From assembly GCA_004431415.1 (NCBI GenBank), contig QPMI01000400.1:62001-126000 (forward strand): a stretch of DNA of 64,000 bases. The letters run 5' to 3'. Position numbers and translations under genes: made by a program. Positions 35,570-47,480 of the stretch are shown here, in pieces (the stretch's first letter is position 1; every line of letters begins with the position of its first letter). A model generated the notes under the pieces. That model searched no databases and was not told the origin of the DNA. It was given only the letters and a program-made list of their open reading frames with translations. This stretch comes from Cyanophora paradoxa. Lineage: Eukaryota; Glaucocystophyceae; Cyanophorales; Cyanophoraceae.

Positions 35570-37023
35570 ATGCCGCAGGCGTCTCAACCGCCTGACAAGG
35601 ATACGGAGATGTTAGACGTCGATATCGACATCACAGGAGACGGAGGAGTGGTGAAGAGGTGAGCCGTGGAGCCGCCAGCGAAAGCGCGCGGGCAGTCCAG
35701 CGTGTCATAAGTGCTCTATAGGATGTGTTCTAAACAGTTTAACCACCTTCAGCACCCCCCATGCGCCAGAACTCCTAAGTCTTGTTTGCGCAACTCTCTC
35801 TAGAGAATACACTAAAGAGCGGCTTGTGACGCGATGTTCCTAACACAATACGCGCTTCAGAATGCTTCGCCCTGGTTACGGAGACAAAGTTCGGCCTGGC
35901 GCCTACGTAACGGCGCGCCCTCCCTGCTTACCTCTGCAGAGGATCTCACGCTCATCACAGGTTCACTACCGGGGGTTCCTGGAGGATGACACGCCCTTCG
36001 ATAGCTCGTACGAGCACGGCGAGCCGGTGTCCTGGCACCAGGGCAATGGTCCGACGACTGCTCCTCGTTCTTCGTCGCAAGCTTCGGTCGTCGGTCTGAT
36101 CCGCGTCCGCAGCACACGTCGTGACTGGTTTCGACCAAGGAGTTGTGCGCACACATGCGCCGCGCCGCGTACGGGCGGCCATGGCGCTGAAGGCGTGCAC
36201 AGGGGTTCATGCGGGAGGGAGAAAGGGCCCTCATCATCGTGCGGAGCGACTACGGGTGGGCTGGCACCGGGAAGAGCCTCTCTCGCTGCGCCGCTGACGC
36301 GCTTTGGCGGCAGGTACGGGGAGCCGGGGAGCCCGCCGTCGATCCCGGTGCGCCGCGCGCGCCGCTTCCGGCCCCGCGGGGCGCTCGCTGAGGCGGGGGG
36401 CAGGGGAACGCGACGATCAAGTTCGAGGTGGAGGTGCTGAGCGTGACGGACACGACGGCGGACGAGAGCGAGCTGGACTTCGGCGACCGCATCGAGCTGG
36501 CGCGGCGCCGCAAGGAGGAGGGCGTCGCGCTCTACAGGGCGGGGGACGCGCGGCGGGCGGCGAAGCGCTGGGAGAGCGCCGTGGAGCTGGTGGAGAAGGA
36601 CGTGGACGAGCTGGAGGGGCGGGAGCGGAAGGAGGCGGAGGCGGTGATGCTCTCGTGCCACCTCAACGCCGCCCAGGCCCTCCTCAAGCTCGCCCACCAC
36701 AAGGCCGCCGTCGCCCACTGCGACCGCGCCCTCGCCATCGACCGCAACAGCGTCAAGGCCGTGCGCCCCCCGCCCCGCCCCGCCCCGCCCCGCCGGCCGC
36801 GGGGGCGCTGACGGGGGCGGGGGGGGGGCAGCTGTACCGGCGGGCGCAGGGGCTGGTGGCGGCGCAGGAGTTCGACCGGGCGCGGGTGGACCTGGATCGG
36901 GCGGCGCACATCGACCCGACGAGCGCCGAGATCCGGCGCGAGCTCGCCGCCGTTAAGGAGCGCGAGAGGGCCTTCCACACGCGCGAGAAGCGCCTCTACG
37001 CCACCATGCTCAAGTGCCTCTGA
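35570..37023 (+). CDS. FKBP-type immunophilin with C-terminal TPR domain
   Basis: A peptidyl-prolyl isomerase/co-chaperone of the FKBP52/ROF1 class, with a single PPIase domain. The first exon reads MPQASQPPDKDTEMLDVDID. PPIase blocks in successive exons are MLRPGYGDKVRPGAYV, VHYRGFLEDDTPFDSSYEHG, VVTGFDQG|FMREGERALIIVRS and YGEPGSPPSIP|GNATIKFEVEVLSV. The TPR part follows: ARRRKEEGVALYRAGDARRA, LSCHLNAAQALLKLAHHKAA and LYRRAQGLVAAQEFDRARVD, the last a canonical Hsp90-binding-type helix pair. The protein ends KRLYATMLKCL with TGA. The first intron is long (about 200 nt) and AT-richer; the others are short. The intron 36761-36831 shows the C-rich/G-rich mirror layout clearly. Trp of the usual VIKGWD site is Phe here. 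Confidence 0.85.
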
Positions 37024-37731
37024 TCGACCCCAGCCGCCCCAGCCGCCCCAGCCCGCCTCCTCCCCGCCGGCCCCCGCCCCCGCGTGTACTCTACGCCCCA
37101 CTAGTGCTGCCCCCCCGCGATCTCTCCTGCATGCCGCCAGCTCGGCCCAGCTCAGCTTACCCACCCCGCCGACGCGCAGGCCGGCGCGCGCCCAGCCGCG
37201 CCAGCCTCGCCCGCGTCGCTGTACTCTACCCTCCGCCCAGCGGCCCCGCCCAGGGTTCCGCGCTCGCTTTTCTAGTATCGTTTGTAACCTTATTTTGCTC
37301 GCGTATTATGGTTGGTCGTAGGAGATATCAGACAGATTTGTTGCATTCTTTGCAGGGCAGTTGCATTCGCAATATTCGATCAAATTCCGCGTGGATCGAA
37401 TTTCGATCATCGGATTAAGTGCTTGAGTTTCGCTGTTGGTAGCTTACTTCGTAGCCCTTCTCTTAAAGCTTAGCTCAGCCCCTGAGCCGGACTATAGCTA
37501 GCTACCGTAGAGCCGTATTCGGTCGAGTGGAGTAGCGCTGGCTGCCTCAGAGCAGCCAGCGAGAGCAGTCAAGTGTCAGGCCCGCCCGATGTTAACGTTG
37601 TTACGATCCGACTCGGCGAGATGATTGGACTCGAATTCAAACAAGAAATTTGCGGATGAGAGATCGGCTACTGTGCTGTGGCGATTCGATCTGGTGTCGG
37701 GGGGGAGGCAGCAGAGGCGCGGCCTCCTGGG
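37024..37731. other. Intergenic region between convergent genes
   Basis: About 700 bp. The first 240 bp are still C-rich. 37260-37650 is one of the more AT-rich stretches of the window (tatcgtttgtaaccttattt, 37276; attcgatcaaattccgcg, 37374), with clustered CTAG sites near 37495. No gene-like ORF. Confidence 0.5.
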
Positions 37732-40700
37732 CTAAGAGGGCCGGGAGCGGCTGCGCGCCGCCTCGAGGCCGGCGCCAGCGGCGTTGGCTTTGGGGCGGGG
37801 GGCCCCGGGCGCGGTCCGCGGCGGCTCGAGGTCTGCCGGCATGCGCTGGGGCATGGCGTACGGGGAGAGGACCGTGGAGGGGTTCTGCGGGCCCCGCGGG
37901 CCGGCGCTCCGCGGGCTCCGCGCGCTCCCGCGGCGCCGGCGGCGCGCCGCTCGTTCACCTGACCCGTGAGGATCTGCGGCGGGGCCCTCAGCCGGCGCCG
38001 GCCGCGCTCGGGGCGCCCGAGACGGGGGCACCTCGAACAGGAGGTCGGGGGGAGGGGCGCCGCCATGCGCGCCCCGGGGCCCACCTGCGCCCCGCCCGCC
38101 CGCTTGCGACCGGGGGAGAGCGCGGGCGGGGGGCGGGCGGGCGGGCGCACCCCGAAGACCTGCTTGCTCTTGAGGGTGGGCAGGGAGGAGGCCGTGCGCG
38201 CCGAGCCGTTGAGCTCGGGCGGGGGCGCCCCGGCGGCCATCCCCGCCGTGGAGGGGGCGCGGGGGGCGCCGGTGGCGGAGGCGCGGGAGGGGGCGCGGGG
38301 CGGGCTCTGGCCCCCCATGGTGAGGTCCAGGCGCTCGTGCGTGGCGAGGGCCGACTTGGAGCGCCATATGTTCGGGAAGCCGCCGTCTGCGCCCCCGCCG
38401 TGAGCGCCCCGCCCCGCAGCTCGGGGCGCCGCCGCGCCGGGGCGCACCGATGCCCGGCGCGCCGGCCGACTTGAACTGCGTCCAGCGCCGGTCGTACTAA
38501 GGGGCGGGGCCGTCAGAAGGGAAGGGAAACGAGGGAAACGAGGGGAAGGAGGGGCGCCGACGCCGAGCCCCCGCACCATGTTGTCGAAGGCGGGGCGGAT
38601 GCGCGCCGCCTCGGGCCGCCCCTTCGTCGGCGACGCCGGCGCCGAGGCCGGGTGCTGCTCCCCGCCGGGGCCCCTCGGGCCCGCCGCGCCGTACCCGTCC
38701 GCCGCCTCCTCGGGCCGCGGGAGGAGCCCGAGTGGGAGTGGTGCGCCTGCGCGAGGCGCCGCCGGTGCAGCAGCGCCTCGCCCTGCGCCTCCCGTCCTCC
38801 TCCCCGCCCGACCCCGCCGCGGCGGCCGCCCACTCGGCCACCTCCGCCTGGCGGTCCACGGGCCGCGCCCACAGCCCGGGGCTCTCCGGCGGCGGCGTCC
38901 CCGCGGCGTGGCGCCCGGCCTCGGCGCGGGAGGCGGCGCGCGGGGCGGAGGGCCGGCGGCGGCGGCGGCCAGGGCGGCCGCGGGCCCGCGGGCGAGCTGC
39001 GCGACGAGCGCCGAGTACTCGCCGTGCATCTCTTCGATCTGCTCCCCGAACCAGTTCAGCCGCCGCCGCAGCTCCTCCTGCCGCGCCCGCTCCTTCGACA
39101 GGTCCTGCCGGAGCGCCTCGCCGGTCGGCCCGGGGCCTCGGGGTGGTCGGGGCGGGGGCGGGGCGCGGGGCGGGACCTGGGTGTTGGTGATGGCGGAGCC
39201 CTTGTAGGTGGTGAGGTACTCGCCGTAGCTGTTGAGCATGACGAGGCGGAGCTCGGCGACGAGGCGGTGCCACTCCTCCCGCACCTCCGCCAGCCGCCCC
39301 GCGTTCTCCCCCCGCACGAAGAGCTCCACCGAGTCCGGCGGCTTGACGCCCCGGGCGGCGCGGGGCCCCCCGGGGCTGCCGGCCTGGAGGATGTCCGTCA
39401 TGAGGGCGCTGAGGCGGAGGAGCTCGCGCTCCTTCTCCACGGCGCCGGCCTCGAGGGCGGCGAGCTTCGCGTGGGCGGCGGCGAGCTGCTCGTGGGCCTC
39501 GGCGAGCTCGGCGCGGGCCTCGGCGAGGGCAACGGAGAGGGCGTCGGGGGAGCCGCGCTGCGCCTTCACCGCCCGCAGCTGCGCCTCCACCGCCGCCGCC
39601 CGCCGCTCCCGCCGCACCACCGCCCCCTCCCGCTCGTCCAGCGCCTGCTGCCGCGCCGCCTGCTCCCCTCCACGTCCACCGGCGCCCCCCGCGCCGCCTC
39701 CGCCTGCGCCGCCGCCACCGCCGCCTGCAGCTGCTCCACCTGCGCCCGCCCCGCTCGCGCGCTCGCCCGGGCCTCGCGGGGGGCGGGGCGCGGGGCGGGG
39801 CGGACCCGGGCCTCGTAGTCGGCGACGAGGGCCTCGCCGGTGGCGCGCAGCTCGGCCGCCGCCCGCTGCGCCTGCTCCGCCGCCGCGCGCGCCTCGTCGC
39901 GCTCCGCGGTGCGGGCGTCGAGGAGCGTCTCGCCGGCCTCGCGGAGGCGCTCGGCGTGCGCGACCATCCGCTCCAGCGCGTCCGCCCGCTCCTCCGCCTC
40001 CTCCCGCGCCGCCGCCAGCTCCCCTCCAGCTCCCCCCGCCCCCGCCCCTCCCCTCCACCGACGCCGCCGCCTCCCGCACGCTGCCGGCCCCGAGCAGCGC
40101 TCAGCGCAGCCGGGCGGAAGCAAGGGGGCGCGGGGGCGCACCTCTCGTCGGCGAGCTCGCCGGCGGCGAGGCGCTGGCGGGCGGCGGCGAGCTCCGCCCG
40201 CAGCTCCTCCACCTCCCCCGCAGCCGCCCCTCCTCCTCCGAGCGGGGCCCGCGCCGGCGCCCCTCGACGGGCCCTCGCCGCCCCCGCCGTCACCAGCACC
40301 TGCGCCGGCGGGGGTCACCGCGGGCCCCTCGGGGGCGGCCCGTTGCGGGGGCGGGGGCCGCGCCTCGCCGGCCTGGCGGAGCTGCTCGGCGTAGACGAGG
40401 AGCGCGTCGTACTTGAGGCGCAGCTGCGCGCCCCGCCGTCGGCCCCGCCGGGGCGCTGCGCGGGCCGGGCGCCCGCACCTCCTCGAGCTCCTCCCGCAGG
40501 CTCCGCTGCGCCGCCTCGTCCCCGGCCGCCCCCGCCGCCCCGGCCGCCCCCGCGGCCCCCGCCGCCTTGGCCTCGAGCTCCGCGGTCACCACCTCCGCGT
40601 TCTGCCGCATCGAGTCCGCAAAGTGCAGCAGCTGCTCGTACTGCGCCCGCCCCCGTCGGCAGGCGCCGCCGGCGACCGCCGCTGCGGCCCCGCCCGCGCA

Positions 40701-42888
40701 CCTTGAGCTTCATGCTCTCGAGCTCCTCCCGCAGCTCCGACGTCTCCTCGCCCGCAGCGCCCTCGTCCGCCGCCTCTCCGCGCTCCGCGCGCTCCGCGCG
40801 CTCTGCGGCATGCCCGGCGGCCCGCGCCTCCAGCTCTGCGGTCACCACCTCCGCGTTCTGCCGCAGCTGCCGCCCCATTCCGCCGTCGGCCCCGCGCCCG
40901 GCGGATCGGGGGGCCCTGAAGGGGGAGGGGACCTGGTCGGCGTAGTGGAGGAGCTCCTCGTACTTGCTCTGCATCTCCTCGAGCTCGGCCTGCAGGCCGG
41001 CCGTCTCCCCGCTCTCCCCGCTCGCCTCCGCCGCGTCCACCGCCCGCTGCCGCCTCGCCGCCGCCAGCTGCTTCCGCAGCTGCGCGAGCGCCGCTCGGCG
41101 AAAGGACGCGCGAGGGGGGCTCGGGGGGCGGCGGGGCGGGCCTCGGCGGCGTGGGCGTCGGCGGCGGCGAGGGCCTCCTCGGTGACCTGCTGCTGCTCGC
41201 CGGCGTGCACGTGCATCTCCTCCACCGCCTCCATCGCCGCCCGCAGCTTCCCCTCCAGCGCCTCGACCTTGGCCGCCAGCGCGTCGCGCTCGGCCAGCGC
41301 CGCCTCGAGCTCCCGCTCCGCCCCGCGCCCGTCCTCGATGACGATCAGCGGGCCCTCGGGGCGCCCCTCGGCGGCCCCGGCGCCCTCCTCGGGCCCCGCC
41401 GCCTCCACGATCCGCACCGCCAGCGCCTCGCTCTCCGCCCCCGGCGAGGCCCCCCGCCCCGCCTCCTCCTCCACCCCCGCCGCCTCCGCCTCCGCCCCCG
41501 CCTCCGCCCCCGCCGGCGGCTTCAGTGCGTTGTTCAGCTCCGTCGCCACGAGCCGCTGTTGGCGGCAAGGCGGCGGGGTCGGCGGGGCGCGAAGGAGAAG
41601 GGGGCGTGCGGAGAGGGAGAAACGGGGTGCGGACCTGCTGGAGGTCGAGGATGATGGCCTGGTAGGTGCTCGACGCCTCGTCCGCCCGCCGCCGCGCGCT
41701 CTGCGCCTCCCCGCGCGCCGCCGCCTCCGCCGCCTGCGCCTCCCGCACGCGCTCCTCGAGGGCGGGGCGGCCTTGGCCTTCGCCGGGGAGCGGGGGCACG
41801 GGGCTGGCGGAGGGGGCCGGGGTGCCGGCGGCGGCGGCGCGGGCCTTGGCGACGTGGCCCTGGAGCTGCTTGATGCGCTCCTCGTACGACTGCATCATCT
41901 CGAAGCCGGCCGCCTCCATGCTCCCCACCTGCTCCCCCAGCGCCTCCGCCCGCGCCTCCGTCTCCGCCAGCTTCCCCTCCAGCTCCCGCACCCGCTCTCG
42001 CAGCGCCCCCTCCTCCCCGCCCGCCTCCGAGGCCCCCGCCGCCCCCGCCGCCGCTGCGGCGGCTGCTTTGGCGGCCGCGAGCTCCTCCTCGAGGCCCGCA
42101 CGCGCTCCCGCAGCGCCGCCTCCTCGCCGCCGCCGGCGCCCGATCCCGCCTCCCGCGCCGCCGCGAGCGCCTCCTCGAGCTCCTTCGCGCGCCGCCGCGC
42201 CGCCTGCAGCTCCTCGTCGGCCTGCGCCTGACGTGAGCAGCGGGCGGGGAGTGCGGGGAGTGCGGGGGGGCGGGCGGACGGCGGTGGCGCGGCGAGGGCG
42301 GCGTCGCGCTCCTCGAGCAGGGCCCGCGCCGCGTCGGGCGCCGCCCGCGCCGCCGCCAGCTGCGCCTCCAGCGCCCGCACCTTCCCTCCAGCTCCCCCGC
42401 CCCCGCCCCGCCCACCCCCGCCCCCGCCGCAGCCTCGTGCTGCCGCCGGGCCTCGGCGAGCTCCGCGCGCGCCGCCTCGGCCTGGCCGCGGGCGGCGGCG
42501 AGCTGGGCGCGGAGGGGCTCCAGAGCGGCCGCGGCGTCGGCGGCCTCGCGCTGGGCGGCGGCCACCTGGCTCCGGCTCTCCACCTGCAGCTCCTGGTACT
42601 TGGCCCTCCAGGCGGCCGCCTCCTCGGCCCCGCGGGGGCGGGGCGCCGCCGGCGGCGCGGGCGAGGAGCTCGTCGCGCTCGGCGGCGAGGGCCTCGGCCT
42701 GGGCGCGGCGGCGCTCGAGGGCGACGCGCAGGTCCCGCACGTCCTCCTCCAGCGCCCGCTTCTCCAGCGCCGCCTGCTGCAGCTCCCCCCGCAGCACTGC
42801 CCGCCCCCGCGTCACGCCCTCTCCACCCCCCGCCCCGCGCCCGAGGCGCGCACCCTGGTTGTCCCGCAGGAGGCTGTCCCGGCTCTCC

Positions 42889-42919
<31 letters not shown>

Positions 42920-44140
42920 AGAGGGCGGCGGCGAGGGACTTGTTCTCGGCGGCGGCGGCGGCCTCCGCCTGGGCCCCCTCCTTCAGGTCCGAGTCGTCGT
43001 TCTTGGCCGCCATGCTCTCCTGCCGGGGCGGTGAGGGGCCGGCGGGGCGGGGCGGGGGGGCGGGGGCGCGCCAGGCGCTGCATCTCCTCCTTGAGCTGCT
43101 GCTCGACCTCGGGCTTGGCGGCCCCCGCGGCCGGCTTCGCCCGGGCGGCCACCTGCTGCAGGGCGTCCATCTTCGACTGGAGCGCCCGGTCCCGCCCCAC
43201 TTTCGTGTGCAGCTTCTCGTACAGCGCCCGGATACCGTCGATCAGCCACTGCAGCCCTGCGCCGCGCCGGGCGTCGGTCAGCTGGCCGGCGCCCTGCGCG
43301 GCGGGGCCCGCCCCACGCACCCTCGCCGATGCGGGGGTCGGCGCCGGAGCCGACTCCGGAGCCGACGGGGACGGCGGCGGTGCAGCCGGCGATGCGGATG
43401 GGGCTGCTGCTCTCCACCGAGCCGAGGTCGAGCATGAGCTCCACGCGCTCCGCCGGCACGGCCCCCTTCGCGTCCTGCTTGTTGACCAGTCTGCGATGCC
43501 GGTCGTCGGCGCACGGCTGGGTGCGCGCGGGCGGGGCGCCGCACATGAGGAAGGGCTTCCGCGCGCATCGCGGGTTCTTGAGCAGCTCGTGCACCACGCG
43601 CCGCGAGCGCGGCAGGCTGTCCTCATCCGCGCTGTTAATCTGTGCGGGGTGTCGGAGGCGGGCGGGGGCGGGAGGGGCCAAACGGCTGACGATGTAGATG
43701 TAGCCGAAGCACTGCGCGCTGGAGGCTTCAGGCCGCGTACGCAGAGGCTCGCGCGCCCAGAGCACGCACGTTGATGAGGTAGCTAGACCAGGAGCTAAGC
43801 TCGACAGCCGTGTTCGGCGGAACCTCGTAAATCGCCGCTGTGTACGTAACCAGGTCCTTCGCGCAGACCTGAAAGCTGGGAGTGAGACAAAGCAGCCACC
43901 AACGTCGGCATTTCGTGTGACTGCACAAAGTGGTACCTGGTAGTTCGGGTTCTCCCGAATGAGCTTCCCGCAGAACAGCTTGAGGGCCTTGAGGACGGAG
44001 CGCCTGCCAGCGTTGGCCTCTCCAAGAAGACCGATGTGCAACGCGCTAGACTGCTGCTGCTGCCCTGCTGCGAACGCCTCGGGGGCTGCCTGACCGGCAA
44101 CGCGCGGCGCCGCTGCAGCAGGCGAGGAGAGGGTGGCCAT
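37732..44140 (-). CDS. ARL13-like degenerate GTPase domain fused to a very long coiled coil
   Basis: The ATG at 44140 opens a Ras-like fold: SALHIGLLGEANAGRRSVLK (P-loop with Arg where Lys is normal), CFGYIYIVS|INSADEDSLPRS, VVHELLKNPRCARKPFLM and LVNKQDAKGAVPAERVELML (guanine-binding NKQD kept). Next is GLQWLIDGIRALYEKLHTKV, close to the helix after the GTPase core of ARL13B. No DxxG switch II motif is visible. The frame stays open through the GC-AG intron 43020-43071 into AAKNDDSDLKEGAQAEAAA and roughly 1,300 residues of Ala/Glu/Arg coiled coil. A conserved-looking block reads VMLNSYGEYLTTYKGSAIT, then RRRLNWFGEQIEEMHGEYS, and a basic Pro-rich tail ends at 37732. Total length is about 1,750 residues. 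ARL13B works in ciliary membrane trafficking. If a stop has been missed, the coiled coil would be a separate gene. Confidence 0.65.
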
Positions 44141-44705
44141 ATTTTGTAGCTAGTGTCGTGCAGCCAGGATCAAGCGCGCATCCAGCCGCCGGCGCCGCCG
44201 CCGCGCAGCTCCTCAGCTATCTTCGGCTGGCCTCGGCTGGCCGCTCCAAGTGCTGTGTTGGACGCCGCTATGCCCCTCTGCTGCGTTTGAAGGCTGTCTA
44301 CGTTGGCTTCTGTGCCTTCTTTCTTTGCAATGTCTTGCTGTACTACGGTACCCTTTGCCTCTGACCCCCCCCCTCTGGAAGGGGGGGGGGGGGGGGTGCG
44401 CGCCAGCGCCGCGCAGCGCGCCGGGGGCCGGCCCGGGGCATGCGCAAGCTGAAGGCCCCCTGTATGGGGGGCATGCGCAAAGCATTGAAGATCTTAAACA
44501 TCTAGATCTGCAGCTGCGCATGTACGGCAGTGCCGCAGCGCGCGCTGATCATGATGCGCATGCTCACCTCAGCGGCAGTGCTCCATACGTATACGTATAC
44601 AGCTATAGCCTACAGCTACGCCTTGCATGTGCAGCAGCTAGCAGGTTGATCCGATCGTGAGGGCGCAAGCTAAAGGGCGGAGGGCGGGGAAAAGGGGTGC
44701 TAGCG
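44141..44705. other. Intergenic region with C-run/G-run hairpin
   Basis: Contains nine C followed after eight bases by sixteen G (44365-44396), a perfect potential hairpin or quadruplex site. It also has two copies of ggcatgcgcaa (about 44437 and 44469), clustered tgcgcatg, and atacgtatacgtatacagct near 44587. The upstream 120 bp presumably carry the promoter of the ARL13-like gene. No gene seen. Confidence 0.5.
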
Positions 44706-46611
44706 CTAGGGGGCGGGGGCCGGGGCGAGGAGGAGCAGGGCCTCGCCCAGGGCGGCGGTGATGTGCTCGAGGTGCACGCGGACGCCGGCCTGGCGCGCGG
44801 CGGCGACGCGGCGGCTGAGGCGGGGGCCGCAGGGGCGCGAGGAGGGCGCGGAGATGGCGAGGGAGGCGAGGGACGGGTGCCAGCCCGTCGCCGCGTACGC
44901 CAGCACCGCCTCGTTCACCTGCACGCACTCCTGCCCCGCCCCGCCCCGGCCCGCCTCAGCCGCGGCGCGCTGGCGCGGGGCGGGGCGAGGCGGGGTGCGC
45001 GCCTGGAGGCCGAGGTGGCGGAGGGCGGTGGCGCGGGCGAGGAGGCCGAGGAGGGCGGGGCGGTGAGCTGGCGCGCGTCCCGCAGGACGAGGCGCTGCAG
45101 CCGGGGCGCGCAGGCCGCCGTCAGCGCCTCGAGGTCCGCGTCGGTGAGGCGCGGGCCGGCCTCCGCGAGGGTCAGGGAGACCAGCCCGGGGAGCAGGGGG
45201 GGGTCCCCGGGGCGCCCCGCCGGTAGCTCCAGCGCGGCGCGGGGGCCGCGCCAGGCGAGGGCGAGGGTCTGGAGGTTGGGGCAGGCTAGGAGGGGCGCGG
45301 ACTGCTCGGCGGAGACGGGGAAGTTGAGGTCGAGGCGGAGGTGCACGAGGGCGCGCTCGGCGGCCAGCGCGGCGAGCGGGCGCAGGGCCTCCCCGGAGAG
45401 CGGGGCGTGCTCGGGGGCGCGCAGGTCGAGGCGCGCGAGGCGCGGGCAGTGCCGCGCGATCGCCCCCACCAGCCGGTCGCTCGCCGGGCTCTGGATCACC
45501 TGCGGCGGCGCGGCGGGCGTGGGCGGCGCCCCGGGCCGCCGGGGCCACCGCGGGGGCGCACCTCGAAGTTCTCGAGGAGCGGGGAGGCGCGGACGACCTC
45601 CGCCAGGGCCTCCTCCCACGCCCAGTCCCGCGAGCGCCCGAACAGCGCCAGCTGCCCCGCCCACCGCCAGTCAGCCGCCGGCGCAGGCGGCGGGGCGGGG
45701 CGGGGCGGGGCGGGGCGGACGGAGCGGAGGGCGGTGGGGCGGCGGGCGAGGGCGAAGAGGGGCGCGGCGGTGACCTCCGGGAAGACGCGGAGGCGGAGGC
45801 ACTCCAGGCGGGGGCAGCCGCGGAAGAAGCGGGTGAGCGGCCCGTCCGCCGGCGCCTGCACCGACGCGAACTCCAGCTGCGGGCACGTCTCCGCCAGCGC
45901 CTCCAGCAGCCGCCCGCTGTCTGCCCCGCCCCCGCCTCGGCCTCGGGCAGCGGGGAGCGGGGCGGGGGGCGGGGGGCGGACACCATCGATGTCGGGGACG
46001 GTGCAGGCGCGCAGGTTGGAGGTGAGGAGCGGGAGGATGAGGTCCGAGCGCGTGCGCCGCCCGAAGAGGACCTCGAGCACCAGCGGGCACGTCCACACGC
46101 TCCGGCACAGCCGCCCCTCGCTCCCGGGCGCCCGCACGATCGCCCGCCACCTGCCGCCCGGCCCCGGCGTCAGGCCCCGCGCCTTCGTGCGGGGTGGGCC
46201 GACCGGCCGACCGGCGGCAGACGCCCGCGAGGCGGTAGACCCGCGGGGCGGCGGCGACGAAGCTGAAGATCTGCCGAGCGCTCGGAGGCCGGCGGGCTTC
46301 GGGCGGGAGGGGGGTCGTGACGGTGGCCGCCACACCTCGAGCAGAGTCTCGTCCGGGAGGGCGAGGGTGTGGTCCGTCCCGTCCTCGTCGCGCGCTGCTT
46401 CCCGCGGCCTCGGCGGGGGCAGCAGGCGGGCGAGGCGGCCGGGCAGCAGGGCCGCGAGGCCCGTGCGGGACGGCGGCGGGTCGTCGGAGAAGGGCGCGGC
46501 CGGCTTCGCGGCCACGAGCGTGACGCTGGTGCGCGCGGTCAATGCGGGCGGGACCGTCAAAAGCGGGAAGCCGTGCACCTCATGCCGAGTTTGACAACAG
46601 AGACGTGGCAT
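44706..46611 (-). CDS. F-box / leucine-rich-repeat protein
   Basis: Likely a substrate adaptor of an SCF ubiquitin ligase. After the start (ATG 46611, MPRLCCQTRHE) and a basic Pro-rich stretch, LALPDETLLEV splices to QIFSFVAAAPRVYRLA and then RRWRAIVRAPGSEGRL. Together these form an F-box (LPDELLLEIF...VCRRW). The rest is a string of LRR-like units: LVLEVLFGRRTRSDLILPLL, CPQLEFASVQAPADG, CPRLECLRLRVFPEVTAAPL, CPRLARLDLRAPEHAPLSGE, CPNLQTLALAW and LVSLTLAEAGPRLTDADLEA. The last exon (NEAVLAYAATGWHPSLASLA) ends LLLLAPAPAP and TAG at 44706. Several introns show CCCCG pentamers on the sense strand. Partner substrates are unknown. Confidence 0.68.
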
Positions 46612-46805
46612 GGCCGCGGGGGCCGGGCGCAGCTAACGAGCTTCTGCTGGATCGAGGGCGGGGCGACAAGGCACGTCTGCTCTAGGCCGATCAGCCAGGA
46701 GGCGAAGTCCGCCAGCCCGAGGTGCCGCCCCCGAGCCTGCTCGAACCTGCGCCGCGCGCCTCCTCGGAGAAGGATCGGAGCTCCAGACGGTTCGAAGCAT
46801 AAGCC

Positions 46806-47372
46806 TCACCAGTCGATGGAGCTGTAGGCGCCGAGCCGCATGTGCTCCTCGCCGATCGGCGAAGCGCAGAATTCAGAGCCATCGTCCTCATCTGGCTGGT
46901 CCGTGTTCTCGCGCCAGCTCCCATTAATGGCAGCCGCGAGGAGCTTGAGGCAAGCGCGAATTCGGAAGAGCGCCTGCGCTTGAACGTCAGATCGCCGCGC
47001 CCACACCAAGCCAAGCACGCTCACTCTCAGCCGACTCGAAAAGCGTGTCCTGAGGATCCACCACCCGCAGGCGCCAACGATCAGAGTTCGCCGCACATTG
47101 ACAGGCGATGACGCCTGCTGCCAGAGCGCCGATGCGTACGTCCGTCGCACGGCATCCAGCGCTCGCACGAACGAGAAAACACAGCGCTGATCTGCGTGCG
47201 CCTTGAAGGGCCAAGCTGAATCGACCGCAGCGGCGGCGGGCGCCGCGGCGCAGCTGCGCATTTGTTCTGAACTCAGCTGAACGACGCTGAGATGCTGCAG
47301 CGCTGACCCCCTTACCCCCCCCCCCCCCCCCCCGGGCCCCCGCTCCCTTAAAAGCTTGGCTCTTGTGGTCAT
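46806..47372 (-). CDS. Possible small intron-containing gene, unknown
   Basis: A minus-strand frame from ATG 47372 stays open for 188 codons and ends EEHMRLGAYSSIDW, TGA at 46806. Two stretches look spliceable: gtgagcgtgcttgg...gatctgacgttcaagcgcag (about 46980-47030) has a good branch-like ctgac, and a GC-start intron may lie at about 47130-47205. A second frame reads RWRLRVVDPQDTLFESAE just before it, so the true exon frame is unresolved. The ORF also spans a 19-C homopolymer (47315-47333), which is unusual for coding sequence and suggests that part is intron or 5' UTR. Confidence 0.35.
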   Translation of the reverse strand: MTTRAKLLRERGPGGGGGGVRGSALQHLSVVQLSSEQMRSCAAAPAAAAVDSAWPFKAHADQRCVFSFVRALDAVRRTYASALWQQASSPVNVRRTLIVGACGWWILRTRFSSRLRVSVLGLVWARRSDVQAQALFRIRACLKLLAAAINGSWRENTDQPDEDDGSEFCASPIGEEHMRLGAYSSIDW

Positions 47373-47480
47373 GGCGTGCTCTAGGCGCAGTATTTGCTAT
47401 CTATATCGATCACTGTACAGTACGTATTTACAGGGGAGGCCGGCGCCGCCCCGCAGCTACGGCCCGGCCACGGCTATGCG

